Shown here piece by piece: positions 1 to 53,028 of a stretch of 64,000 nucleotides of DNA (positions are counted from its first letter, which is position 1; the number at the start of each line of letters is the position of its first letter). Under the pieces are notes generated by a model. That model saw nothing but the letters and a program-made list of their open reading frames with translations. It did not search any database and was not told the DNA's origin. Source of the stretch: Physella acuta (lineage: Eukaryota; Mollusca; Gastropoda; Physidae); contig NW_026731577.1 of the NCBI RefSeq assembly GCF_028476545.1, positions 65,001-129,000 of the forward strand. Direction: 5' to 3'. The position numbers were made by a program, and so were the translations under genes.

Positions 1-10565
<10,565 letters not shown>

Positions 10566-10659
10566 TCTGTGGCGGGGAAAGATATACAACATTATCGTGC
10601 AGTGTAACAAGAGAACTTTCTGGAATAAAGGGAACAGACACACCCAGACATAGAAGAAA

Positions 10660-11067
10660 GGGGTTGTCCATACATGACGTCACACTCGTAGGTGGTCCGT
10701 AATTTTGTTACGGTGTGTGATTAATTGGGAAGGGTGGGGGTGGGGGGTTTCAGAGGGTGTGACGTCACACTTTTGCATTATAAAAACGAATGTTTACCGT
10801 TATTTTGCGTTTTAGGAAACTGTTTTTAATAAATTATAAAAGGAATTGATTAAAATACTCTATGTTGACATAGAGCCGACAAGATTTAGGAAAAATATCG
10901 ATGTTTTATGAGAAATTCAACTGCAATTTTGAAGGGGGTTGTAGGCTGAAGTGTGACGTCATTTTACGGGGGGGGGGGTACTGGCTTTATGTGACATTGT
11001 GTGACGGAGTGGAGGGGGGAGGTAAAAAATCGTAAAATAAAGCGTGACGTCATTTATGGATGAACCC
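10660..11067. mobile_element. MITE family A (GTCCATAAATGACGTCAC termini), copy 1
   Basis: The ends are inverted: GGGGTTGTCCATACATGACG at the left and the inverse of GGGTTCATCCATAAATGACG at the right. The inside has GTGACGTCAC motifs, G-runs and a 'CGATGTTTT' segment shared with copies 2 and 3. There is no coding capacity. Confidence 0.8.
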
Positions 11068-11570
11068 TAAATAAAAAATTGTGAAATTTAAATGAAAACC
11101 CAGTTACTGGAGTATATTGAAGCTTCATTTGATAAAAAAAAAATTTAAAAAACATTCAATACAATTAAATGTGGATTTAAAAAAAAATATTAGTTGAAAA
11201 CGCCTTAGAATAAATAAAATACGAACACCAACTAATGCAAAAAATTAAAAGCACGCATTAAAAAAAAAAGAAATATGAAAAGAAAAATTCGGTTCTTGTT
11301 TTATGCGTACATAACACATCACCCTAACCCTAAATCTATCCTTAACCATTGCGCTATATTAATCCTAAACAGTAGGTAAAACAACTCGACGCGATATTAT
11401 TTCCTGCTCCTATTCTTTACGTACGAACAAAACTTCAACATTCGGCAATTAAAAACACCGTTCCTCTTGTTATTGTAACTATCCAATAAAATCTATACAG
11501 TCAATTAGTTCTCGAGGTTTTAATCACTAAGAAATCATAAATTTATAAAGCAGCCGTTGCCATTCCTAAT

Positions 11571-11640
11571 CAGTGTTTCTTTCAGACTTTTTCCTTCGGG
11601 GTGTCTCTTGGGGGGGGGGGGGGGGCGAAGAGATGCATGG
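11571..11640. mobile_element. Fragment of CAGAGTTTCTTCCAG-type MITE
   Basis: Starts CAGTGTTTCTTTCAGACTTT, followed by 'ccttcgggg' and a G-run, like the 8937 and 49773 copies. No matching right end is found nearby. Confidence 0.5.
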
Positions 11641-12140
11641 CTCTGTTTCTAATATTTTTACCTGTATATTTTGAAAGAACTAGCTATTTAAACGGGTTGA
11701 AAGACCTAGCTATTTAAACTTAGATCTAGATCTAGATCTAGAATCTAGTCTAGATCTAAATCAAATTATTAAAATTGGTTTCGCCTACCTCGATAAAAAT
11801 GTACAAATGTCTACAAGTTTGTAGATCGTGGTCTAGAATTCAGTACACTAACGATCTATTCTTTAATCGCTTTTCATTATGGAGTGTTTGAATTTTTTTT
11901 TTCATTATTCAGATTTCCATTAAAACAAATTAATACACTTGATTAAAGTTGACTCACGTTGGAATAAAATTAAAAGAAAATAAAATCTATTTATTTTTCG
12001 CAAACTTTTTTTAAAATTTCCTTTGCACCAAGATTTCTATGTTCAAACTTTTTTTTCCAATTATATGCGCACCGTAATGTTAAAAGTGCGTCACTATGTG
12101 ATGTAGCTACCCGAGAATCTTTGTCACCTACAGTTATTCC

Positions 12141-12192
12141 CAGTAGCGTAAGCAAGGGGAGGGGCTAGGGGGTTATAACCCCTCCCATGGAC

Positions 12193-12284
<92 letters not shown>

Positions 12285-12340
12285 TACATATAGAAAAATA
12301 TTTGAACCCCTCCCATAACCAATTCCTGGCTACGCCACTG
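12141..12340. mobile_element. hAT MITE with exact 8-bp target duplication
   Basis: Left end CAGTAGCGTAAGCAAGG; right end inverse of CAGTGGCGTAGCCAGG. Both sides carry GTTATTCC (12133-12140 and 12341-12348), a perfect 8-bp target duplication as made by hAT transposases. The middle is mostly a (TA)n tract between 'aacccctccca' segments in inverted orientation. Confidence 0.92.
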
Positions 12341-12481
12341 GTTATTCCTTCTGTTATCACGGTAAATAGTGACCAGAACAATGAAAAGTGAAAGACCGCG
12401 AAGTAGTGTTGCCTTCTCGGTTTTAAATTACGTTCATTTTATTGTATGTGTAATATCAATAAGTGTTTGTGAAACATTATA

Positions 12482-12894
12482 GGGATCGTCCATAAATGAC
12501 GTCACACTCGTAGGGTTGGGGGGAGGAGGGTCCGTAATTTTGTGATGGTGTGTGGTGAGGGGGAGGGGGGGGGGGGTTAGATGGTGTGACGTCACACTTA
12601 TGCATTATACAAAAGCAATGTTAGAAAACGAGTTTTAGCCGTTATTTCGCGTTTTAGAAAATGTTTTGTTAAAATGTAATTCAAAATACTCTGTTGACAG
12701 ATTTCTGACAAGATTTTTGAAAAATGTCGATCTTTTGAGAAAAATGTCAACTGCAATTTTGAGGGGGGGGGGGGTATAGGCTGAGGTGTGACGTCATTTT
12801 AGATGGGGGGTCTGGCTTTTTGTGACGTGTGACGGAGTGGAGGGGGGAGGTAAAAAATCGTCAAAAAAGCGTGACGTCATTTATGGATGACCCC
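12482..12894. mobile_element. MITE family A, copy 2
   Basis: Same termini as copy 1: GGGATCGTCCATAAATGACG and the inverse of GGGGTCATCCATAAATGACG. Flanked by ATA on both sides, suggesting a 3-bp target duplication. Body closely similar to copy 1. Confidence 0.85.
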
Positions 12895-13100
12895 ATAGGT
12901 GCATTTTATATGTTCATATGTTATCATTAGAGCATTAAAGAATAATTTCAAACATGTTAATAAAATATTAATAGTATAAATAACACATAAAATAATGTAT
13001 AAATAATATAAATATGAGATGCGTGTATAACTATAGTGTACATACTGTAAATGTTGTTAGAACTCTTTTATTCTTATTTATTTTTTGCACATAAAGCTAC

Positions 13101-13610
13101 TTCTATTTAAGCGCAGTAGCCTCGGCTAAACTACAAGATAAAAACAAAGTTTTGGTTATTTCCCTTAGACCGTAAATTTGCAATTTCATTTCGTGAAAAC
13201 AACTTTCCAAAATCTCGTCTAGAGTTTTTGAAAAATCATGGTCAAAGGGGAATAACCATAAAAATGTTATCGTTTAATAGTTTTGCAGAGATTACATCCC
13301 TTAAAATATTTTAAGTCATATTTGTAGGAGAAAAGTTTATTATTAAGAAATAAGGCACAAGCTTAAAATTCTTTGAATATAAAAAGTTAATGATCTTAAC
13401 CTTTCTCAAAAACCTTACACAAAAATACAGGAAACGAGAATAATAGTTTTAAAAAAACGAAAAAAGAAAATACATGGTCTAAGGGAAAGAATCATAAAAT
13501 ATTTTTTACTTTAATATGCAGAGACTCGCTTAAAATTTTTTTTTTAATTTTAAAAAAAATCATATATTTACTATTTGCTGAATATTACACGATTAAGAGC
13601 TGATAATCAA

Positions 13611-13648
<38 letters not shown>

Positions 13649-14275
13649 AAACAAAAATACTTTCAGTATCAGGAAACGAGGATATTAGTCGAAGTTCAGC
13701 TTTACCTACAAACAAAAGTACTTGTAATTAAAATAAATTTACAAGGTCTAGTTTGTTAACTGTAATTTACGAATGAAATAACTATTTTCTTTTTTTTTTC
13801 TTTTTTTTTCTGTTTTGAGGTTAATGCGACACTTTTGGGAAATAAGGAAATAGACATTAAATTATTTAAGCTATCTCGCTAAAATATTTTGAGTCCCTTT
13901 TGTTGTGGAAAAAACATGTAACTTAAATACATACATTGTTTATATAAACTGAATAGCCCACAATTAAAGTTTTGGTAATCTCATGTTTTATTCAAGAGCC
14001 TTGTAAATGTTTTATACATACAGGTAATACTATTAGTTATATTTTTTAAAATAATCTTATTCGTTATTAGTTGTATTATTAGAGGGTATTTTCTTCAACA
14101 TTATTAATTATAATATTTTATGCGCCATCTGAATTGGGAGTTGACTCCGACTGATGTTTGCTTTTCTTTCTGGATTTACTTCAATTTAAGCGCAGTAACC
14201 TCGGCTAAATTACAGAGTTAAAATAATGTTTTGGTTATTTCCCTTAGACCGTAAATTTTCAATTTCATTTTCGTA
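13101..14275. repeat. Pair of approximately 95-bp direct repeats
   Basis: 13101-13195 and 14177-14275 share AATTTAAGCGCAGTA-CCTCGGCTAAA-type sequence and TTTTGGTTATTTCCCTTAGA followed by CCGTAAATTT. The spacer is AT-rich without genes. A related 'GGTCTAAGGGAAAGAATCAT' piece lies inverted at about 13477. Origin unknown. Confidence 0.7.
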
Positions 14276-14467
14276 AATAAAACTTCAAACAAAAAATAAC
14301 TGAAAATATGAATATACATATACAGCTATACGTGCGTGTGGTGTGTGTGTATGATAAAAGACCCTGTATTTTTTTTATTTAGCTGCTAAAATGACCAACA
14401 TTCGCAAATTACATTTGCAGATTTTATCACGCCTTACCCTTAGTCTTCAACGACGTCAAATTGTACC

Positions 14468-14858
14468 GGGGTCATCCATAAATGACGTCACGCTTTTTTG
14501 GACGATTTTTACCTCCCCCCCCCTCCCCTCCGTCACACGTCGTCACAAATAGTCAGACCCCCCCCCCCTAAAATGACGTCACACCTCAACCTACAACCCC
14601 AGTTGAATTTTCTTAAAACATCGATATTTTTCCAAAATCTTGTCTAAACTATTACAATTTATTAAAACAGTTACCTAAAACGCAAAATAACGTCTAAAAT
14701 TCGTTTTCTAACATTGCTTTTTTATAATGCAAAAATGTGACGTCGCAACATCTGAACCCCCCCCCCCCCCCCTCCCCCTCATCACACATCGTCACAAAAT
14801 TACGGACCCCCCCCCCCCCCTCCCCCCTACGAGTGTGACGTCATTTATGGATGACCCC
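14468..14858. mobile_element. MITE family A, copy 3 (inverted orientation)
   Basis: GGGGTCATCCATAAATGACG at the left and its inverse at the right (GACGTCATTTATGGATGACC). The body is the reverse complement of copies 1 and 2, shown by C-runs instead of G-runs. Confidence 0.87.
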
Positions 14859-16054
14859 ATCCCAAAAAAAAAATCTTTGAAATTTAAATTTCTTTTCCTT
14901 TTTTTTTCAACTTAAGTTTTACATTTTGATTTTTAAAAGGCTACCCAGAAGACGAAGTGTACAAAACACGTTTTTTGCTCGATGACCATGTCATTATCAA
15001 TCAAGATCGGTCAACTGGGCCAATAAAGTACGCTATAACAGAAACGTTTTTATTCATTATAGAACACTTCTTAAATCTTAAAAAAGTTTCATATTGAGAA
15101 AAAGTCTATTATAATAAACTCATTCAAACAGGTTTACTAGTTATAACAGGGTAAAAACTTAAAAGTGTTAAGAAAACATGTATTTAGTTTGGCTCTATTT
15201 AGTATATTATTCTTGGATTTTGTAAACATCCTGGCCAAAGCAACTTCCGGTATCGGTAATGAGCAAACGATCGACAACAATGACTACGTAAATACGTCAA
15301 CCTGAAACACAGTACACACCGTTGTGTTTAGTTTATAAGCTATTAATCGTAAGTTTTACTAGATCTATATCCTCTATCACTTAAGTTTCAGATGTGCTAG
15401 ATAAAAATTAGACAAATTCAGTTGAAGTTGGTCATTGGCAGGCTAAACTAAATATTAAATAATAGTAATAGTAAATAGTTCTAGTAGTTTTTCTCACTAA
15501 ATCTAATCTAGAATTTACGCAATTATCAATTTAAACATGACCACTGAATAATAGACATCCATATTTAATCCATTAGGCACTAACTTTGGGGTTTTTAGTT
15601 CGTTTTAAACTAAATTACTTAATTTAATATTTATTGTCAATCACTGCAATGTCCAACACATCTCTCCATGACAACTCTTCTTAAGCTTGAAGCTAAAGAA
15701 AACCACAAATCAGGTTAGACTTTTTAAGTGGCCATGCACCCAGAGTTCCTCACTAGTAATCATCAAATAGCGGTCACGTGGTTTTTAAAAAATAAAAATA
15801 AATTGGTTGTGATACGGACGCCGGTCTTATAAAAAAACAGCTCACAATATTTGATTTCTTTTTTCATAGACTGATAAAACTAATAATGCTTTACGTTCTC
15901 GCTCATTTCTGTACCTACACTGTTGATATTTTTTAAATTCTATTAATTTTAATGAAACCAACTTTTGAATTTAGCCTCCGTTCTCCAAACCAAATTTTAA
16001 AATGCTTTTCTGGCATATCTAACCCTGCCACCTATGGTTTGTTGTTATGACATA

Positions 16055-16200
16055 AAAATCCCGCCATTTTGCGCGTGGTAAACATTTTAAATGTAATTAG
16101 TTGAAGGTCTCTGGAATTTGGCAGAAAAATCGCCGGAAATCAAACGTCCGGTCCGGGCGCCATATTGTTGTTAGCAACCGACCACGCCTCCAAGTTAGCG
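16055..16200 (+). promoter_or_regulatory. Candidate promoter / first-exon region of Srrm234
   Basis: An isolated CpG-bearing stretch in AT-rich DNA: CCCGCCATTTTGCGCGTGG (a YY1-type CCGCCATTTT site) and, about 100 bp on, CGCCGGAAATC, CGTCCGGTCCGGGCGCCATA and GCAACCGACCACGCC. The coding start at 21085 sits a few bases after a clear acceptor (gatttttcag, 21063-21072), so an upstream non-coding exon must exist. This is the most promoter-like sequence between the two divergent genes. Inference only. Confidence 0.35.
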
Positions 16201-16218
16201 AGAAATACTAGTAAATAG

Positions 16219-16766
16219 GGTAATCTATCGTTTTGGGTACGTAAAATCGCCCGCGACTTGTAATGTGAAAACCAGGTGACTCCTTAAATTTTAATAATAA
16301 TAATTATTTCACATTTTGAGGAGGATTTATGTTTTTTAAAATACAAAAATGTTTCCTTGTTTCATTTATGTACCTGTTTTTAAACAATTGAATTAAAACT
16401 TTTCCGTAATAAATGAAGACTAGCGATGTTTCCAACAGATGCAACCATGCTCATTTACTATAGCAGCCAACTTGTTTAAGTTTTATTTTTATAAGCTTTT
16501 AGCGGCAGATTCAGGGGGAAGCCAATCTATTTTACAAATGGCTGCTGTTTATATAGCAAATCTTGCTCTCAGACACTGCTGTTTAAAATTAATTTCTGGC
16601 CTATATCGATATATTTAGCCATTGATTTAGGTTTATTATTCATTTATCTATAATATTTGACACAAACATATGACAATATACTCCTATTAAAGCCTTGACA
16701 ATGAGGTAACGTTTTCGTACATTAATAGCCGCTGGCGATTTTACGTACCCAAAACGATAGATTACC
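16219..16766. mobile_element. MITE with perfect 33-bp TIRs and 8-bp target duplication
   Basis: Both ends start GGTAATCTATCGTTTTGGGT and stay identical in inverse for 33 bp. Both flanks are GTAAATAG (16211-16218 and 16767-16774). The 8-bp duplication and GG terminus fit hAT, Merlin or P superfamilies. The 548-bp body is AT-rich without a transposase frame. Exact TIRs suggest recent activity. Confidence 0.93.
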
Positions 16767-17879
16767 GTAAATAGGCCTATTCTAACAACAACTTAAACTA
16801 GAAAAAAAACAAACTAGAAAATAAGTAAATCTAGACTCTAGACTAGATATCTAGATCAGAGTAATCTAGACCCTAGTTAAAGTTGAAGTAGTTGTGAGTG
16901 ACTAATGTGATGAATCAAATCATGTGAGTTGAAAAATGAGAGTGTTGAGTGTTGCCACTTTGTTGGTAAATTGCGAGAAGGGTACGAAAACCGCGTCTTA
17001 CCTCACCCAGCATCAGAATGCGAAGAGTCTGCAAAAATCCATAGGCCTTACTGCATCCGATTTACATTTAACTAGATCGTTTAACTATTTAACTCTGTTT
17101 TTTTCTGACGCTGATGATTTACCACCTTGTTCGAAACAGCCCAAAAATATTAAAATATAGGAGCCTAGCATTTGAACTTTGTTTCCATCGTTATACGTGC
17201 TGAAGGAAGATCCACTTCTTTTTTATGTTTGGAACACCAAAACCGCACGCAATATTCATTAATATTGCCCTTGAACATCTCTGCTTGAAGCCTCAGCTGC
17301 CACAAACATGGCAATGTATGCACGTATTGTTGCAAAGAAAATGTGTATTATTGCTGGCGCCCATGATTTTGTTTTCATTGAATAAATATCAATTGTGTTT
17401 ATTTTTAGAAGTGTTTATAGGCCTAGGCCTAATTAAAATCACTTAGGCCTAATAAAATATAAATTAACCCTATGCCCCCTTACATATACTTTGTAAATAT
17501 TTCTACAAATTAACAATACAAAGTGTTAAATTTAGGAAGGTATTACCCTTACATTAACAGTGTGGCTAAATATCTCTCCCGCTAACATGGTTATATGAAC
17601 TCACTCTGACCTCAAGCATGTTTGTCTTATTGCTATGACCTACAGGGTTCTCGTGGTCTCCTGAAATTTCAGGATGTCCTGGAATTTTAAAAAGAAAACA
17701 GAAAATTTTGTAAACTGTTCTGAAATATTACTTGTGTCGATCATTGTAGCATATTTTTTGTGCAGTATAGGAATCAGATATAACCGCCCCTTCAAAATTT
17801 TCTGCTTTAGTTTTTTTGTCGATTCTGCATAAACAAGGCAAAAGAATAAATATCCTAATATATAAAAGCCCATGTGCGC

Positions 17880-17900
17880 ACTTCTCTCTCTCTCTCTCTT
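17880..17900. repeat. (CT)n tract
   Basis: Short CT run after TAATATATAAAAGCCCATGT; the combination could be the start of an unclassified repeat, but no end is found. Confidence 0.5.
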
Positions 17901-18001
17901 TGTCCGCAAAATATTTTCGCCGGATATCACGTCAGAATCTGCAGCAATATATGGATACCTTTATACGGACTTTTGTTGAAAATAATATGTTGTAAGATAA
18001 A

Positions 18002-19531
18002 AAATAAAGGCGTATTCGAATGTATAAAAACAATTTTAATTATGCAACCAGAAAAGCATTTATAGTTGGGACAAGAGCGCATTTAACAATGACGTCACTT
18101 TATGTTTACACTAAAAAAAGAGTACGAAACTAATGACGTCATTTTCCGAGTTTAGAATAAAATAAAGAAATGAACTATTTCATTTAAATATGATTTAGAG
18201 CTACATACGCTATGAAATGTATACAATACGATTTTCTCGGCCTAAACTTTTATAAGTTTTTACTTTATCTATTTGGATTCTAGATGTAGATCTAGCTCTC
18301 GACACTAGGATCTGGATTTAGACACTCTACTAAAAACAACATAACTACCATTGAACAGCGGGTTTTTAAAGAAATCTTTTAAGTCTCTTAATTTTAAGTA
18401 TCTTAATCTGCGAGTGCATTTAATACGGTATGGTTACCAATTAAGAAATGAACTATTTCATTTAAATCTATAGATCTATTCATAAAAACCTAATAAAACT
18501 AAATCACTTTAAAAACAAGAAGAATACCGTGTAATAGCCCAGTTTTTAACGGAATCATTTAAGTCACTTAATCAGTGTGTGCCCGTGTTATGTTAAATGT
18601 GTCGGATTTTTAACTAATTAGTTATTTCTTTGCTTTGTCACTAATATCGTTCAGCACATAGTAATGCACATTGCGTTTTGACCAATAACTATTTTATAAA
18701 TTTTATTTCTTAAACAAGTTCAACATATAAAATAAATAGGCCTATAATTCACTTGAAACGTAGCAAATAAAGGCGTATTCGAATGTATAAAAACAATTTT
18801 AATTATGCAACCAGAAAAGCATTTATAGTTGGGACAAGAGCGCATTTAACAATGACGTCACTTTATGTTTACACTAAAAAAAAGAGTACGAAACTAATGA
18901 CGTCATTTTCCGAGTTTAGAATAAAATAAAGAAATGAACTATTTCATTTAAATATGATTTAGAGCTACATACGCTATGAAATGTATACAATACGATTTTC
19001 TCGGCCTAAACTTTTATAAGTTTTTACTTTATCTATTTGGATTCTAGATGTAGATCTAGCTCTCGACGCTAGGATCTGGATTTAGACACTCTACTAAAAA
19101 CAACATAACTACCATTGAACAGCTGGTTTTTAAAGAAATCTTTTAAGTCTCTTAATTTTAAGTATCTTAATCTGCGAGTGCATTTAATACGGTATGGTTA
19201 CCAATTAAGAAATGAACTATTTCATTTAAATCTATAGATCTATTCATAAAAACCTAATAAAACTAAATCACTTTAAAAACAAGAAGAATACTGTGAAATA
19301 GCCCAGTTTTTAACGGAATCATTTAAGTCACTTAATCAGTGTGTGCCCGTGTTATGTTAAATGTGTCGGATTTTTAACTAATTAGTTATTTCTTTGCTTT
19401 GTCACTAATATCGTTCAGCACATAGTAATGCACATTGCGTTTTGACCAATAACTATTTTATAAATTTTATTTCTTAAACAAGTTCAACATATAAAATAAA
19501 TAGGCCTATAATTCACTTGAAACGTAGCAAA
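18002..19531. repeat. 764-bp recent tandem duplication
   Basis: 18002-18767 and 18766-19531 are adjacent, in the same orientation and nearly identical; I see only a handful of substitutions and a one-base A-run difference. The unit starts AAATAAAGGCGTATTCGAAT and ends CACTTGAAACGTAGCAAA. It contains two TGACGTCA-type CRE motifs (AATGACGTCACTTT and AATGACGTCATTTT). There is no open frame of note. Confidence 0.96.
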
Positions 19532-21071
19532 GACCTAAATTAATTCATTATAACTTTACTAAGTAAAGTAACTCTCACTACTTCAGTTACTATCATTGAA
19601 AACAACAGTGCAAACAGATAATTGATTAACACTTAAATAAAATGCTGAAGATTTTTGTCTTATATTTGTACAATAATACTGTCAGTGTTATTTCAATAGT
19701 CTGCTTATATCTCTGTAGAATTTTCTTTTTTTGGTGGGGGGTGGAAGATAAGATGGATACGGATTTGTCACAACAGGCCTTTCAGCTGTTGGGGAGGGGG
19801 TGTACAAGCAGGCTCAAATAAAGGACAGTGAGTTATTGCATAAGACAATAGTCAAATTTTGATATTCAATCTAAAAGAGCATCTACTTTAACTGAACTAA
19901 ACGGTTTAAAAACAGATAGTTTTAAAAATTACAAATGCTATGTGACACCTTCCTATCTTGGAAATTTTAAACTTCCTTCCATTAAGCTCAGAACTGAAGC
20001 TTGGGTTGAATCATTGTTGCTTTTTTTAATGGTTTAATAATATATCACAATGTTTGGCATTTGTCACTCATATATGATCAATTTTAATGTGGCAAAATGT
20101 TATAAAAGGAATGTTTAATTGCTACAAAAAACAACCCACAAAAATTGTGGGTTGTTTTTTTTTTTTTTTAATATACAGGGAATCTTGTCATTTTAAAGAC
20201 TGATGTTACAATTTTTAAACTTTATCTATTCTGGGCTAAAATTAAATTATAGAGATTTTTTTGTGATTATCCTAGATTGTAGGAGTTAAGTGAATTAATT
20301 ATCCCATTAAGGTTGAAATTGTTTGCTCTTTTTTCTTTCTTTGAGTTTCCTCATTAATACTTTGTTCTAAATGAATAACCTCTTTAGCTATTAAATAGTA
20401 GTAGTAAAAATAACTTTGCAATGCTCTATTTAAAAGTAAATACCATTTTCCCTCGTAAAATGCGCACCAAATGCACTAATATTTTTTTTTTACATCAGCC
20501 ATGTATCAGATATTAATTATTAGACTAAACATGATTTAATTTTCACGCCCTATTTTGAAAACGGATTTTGTTTTTATCCACGTTTTTATCACTTTTTTTG
20601 TATGTTGTCAAATATCTGGGGGAATTACAATTTTTAATTCCTGACGTAGTTATGTCCCTTTTAAATAAGTACACTTAGCTGTCAAGCTGGTCAATTTTAA
20701 CCCCTTAATATAACATTTTTGAGAATCTGGTATTTTTCTAGGCGCTTGCAGCACTAGAGCTATCTCCTTATCAAATATCAAATTTGTGTTTATTTTTCTA
20801 ATACTTTCCTGCAAATACTCAGTCTGTGATTAAACATTACTAAAATGCTGGTTAATAAAAACTGAAAAACTAAACTAAAATGTGTATCTTATAATGGATA
20901 TGATTGATACCAATTGATACAATTAGAAAACTAGTGATAATAGAACCTCATTATTCAACAGATGTTAACAATAATTACATTTTTTTAAGTTCAACATTAT
21001 GGTTTGCTTTCAATTTTTAGAAATAGGCCTACTTTGTTTATTATTTTAACAGACAGTTTTGTGATTTTTCA
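19532..21071. other. AT-rich DNA upstream of the Srrm234 start, no gene seen
   Basis: Only a strong hairpin at 20126-20160 stands out. It is presumably intronic to the Srrm234 5' UTR. Confidence 0.5.
20126..20160. other. Near-perfect hairpin
   Basis: AAAAAACAACCCACAA, a three- to five-base A-rich loop, then TTGTGGGTTGTTTTTT: a stem of about 16-17 bp followed by a T-run. In an intron of a eukaryote it has no assumed terminator role. Confidence 0.8.
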
Positions 21072-21084
21072 GAATTAATTCATC

Positions 21085-53028
<31,944 letters not shown>

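Larger units (their letters stand above)
10566..21071. other. Intergenic and probable 5' UTR intron, no coding gene seen
   Basis: The two flanking genes diverge from here. It holds the MITEs listed separately, a 764-bp tandem duplication, a poly-A run at 13617-13646, poly-G and poly-C runs, and a CpG-bearing promoter candidate at 16055-16200. Short open frames (for example 16936-17160, 17640-17930) have no recognisable domain. Confidence 0.6.

Noticed and set aside
18002-19531. Long terminal repeats of a retroelement
   Set aside because: The two copies are directly adjacent with no internal region, primer site or TG...CA ends.
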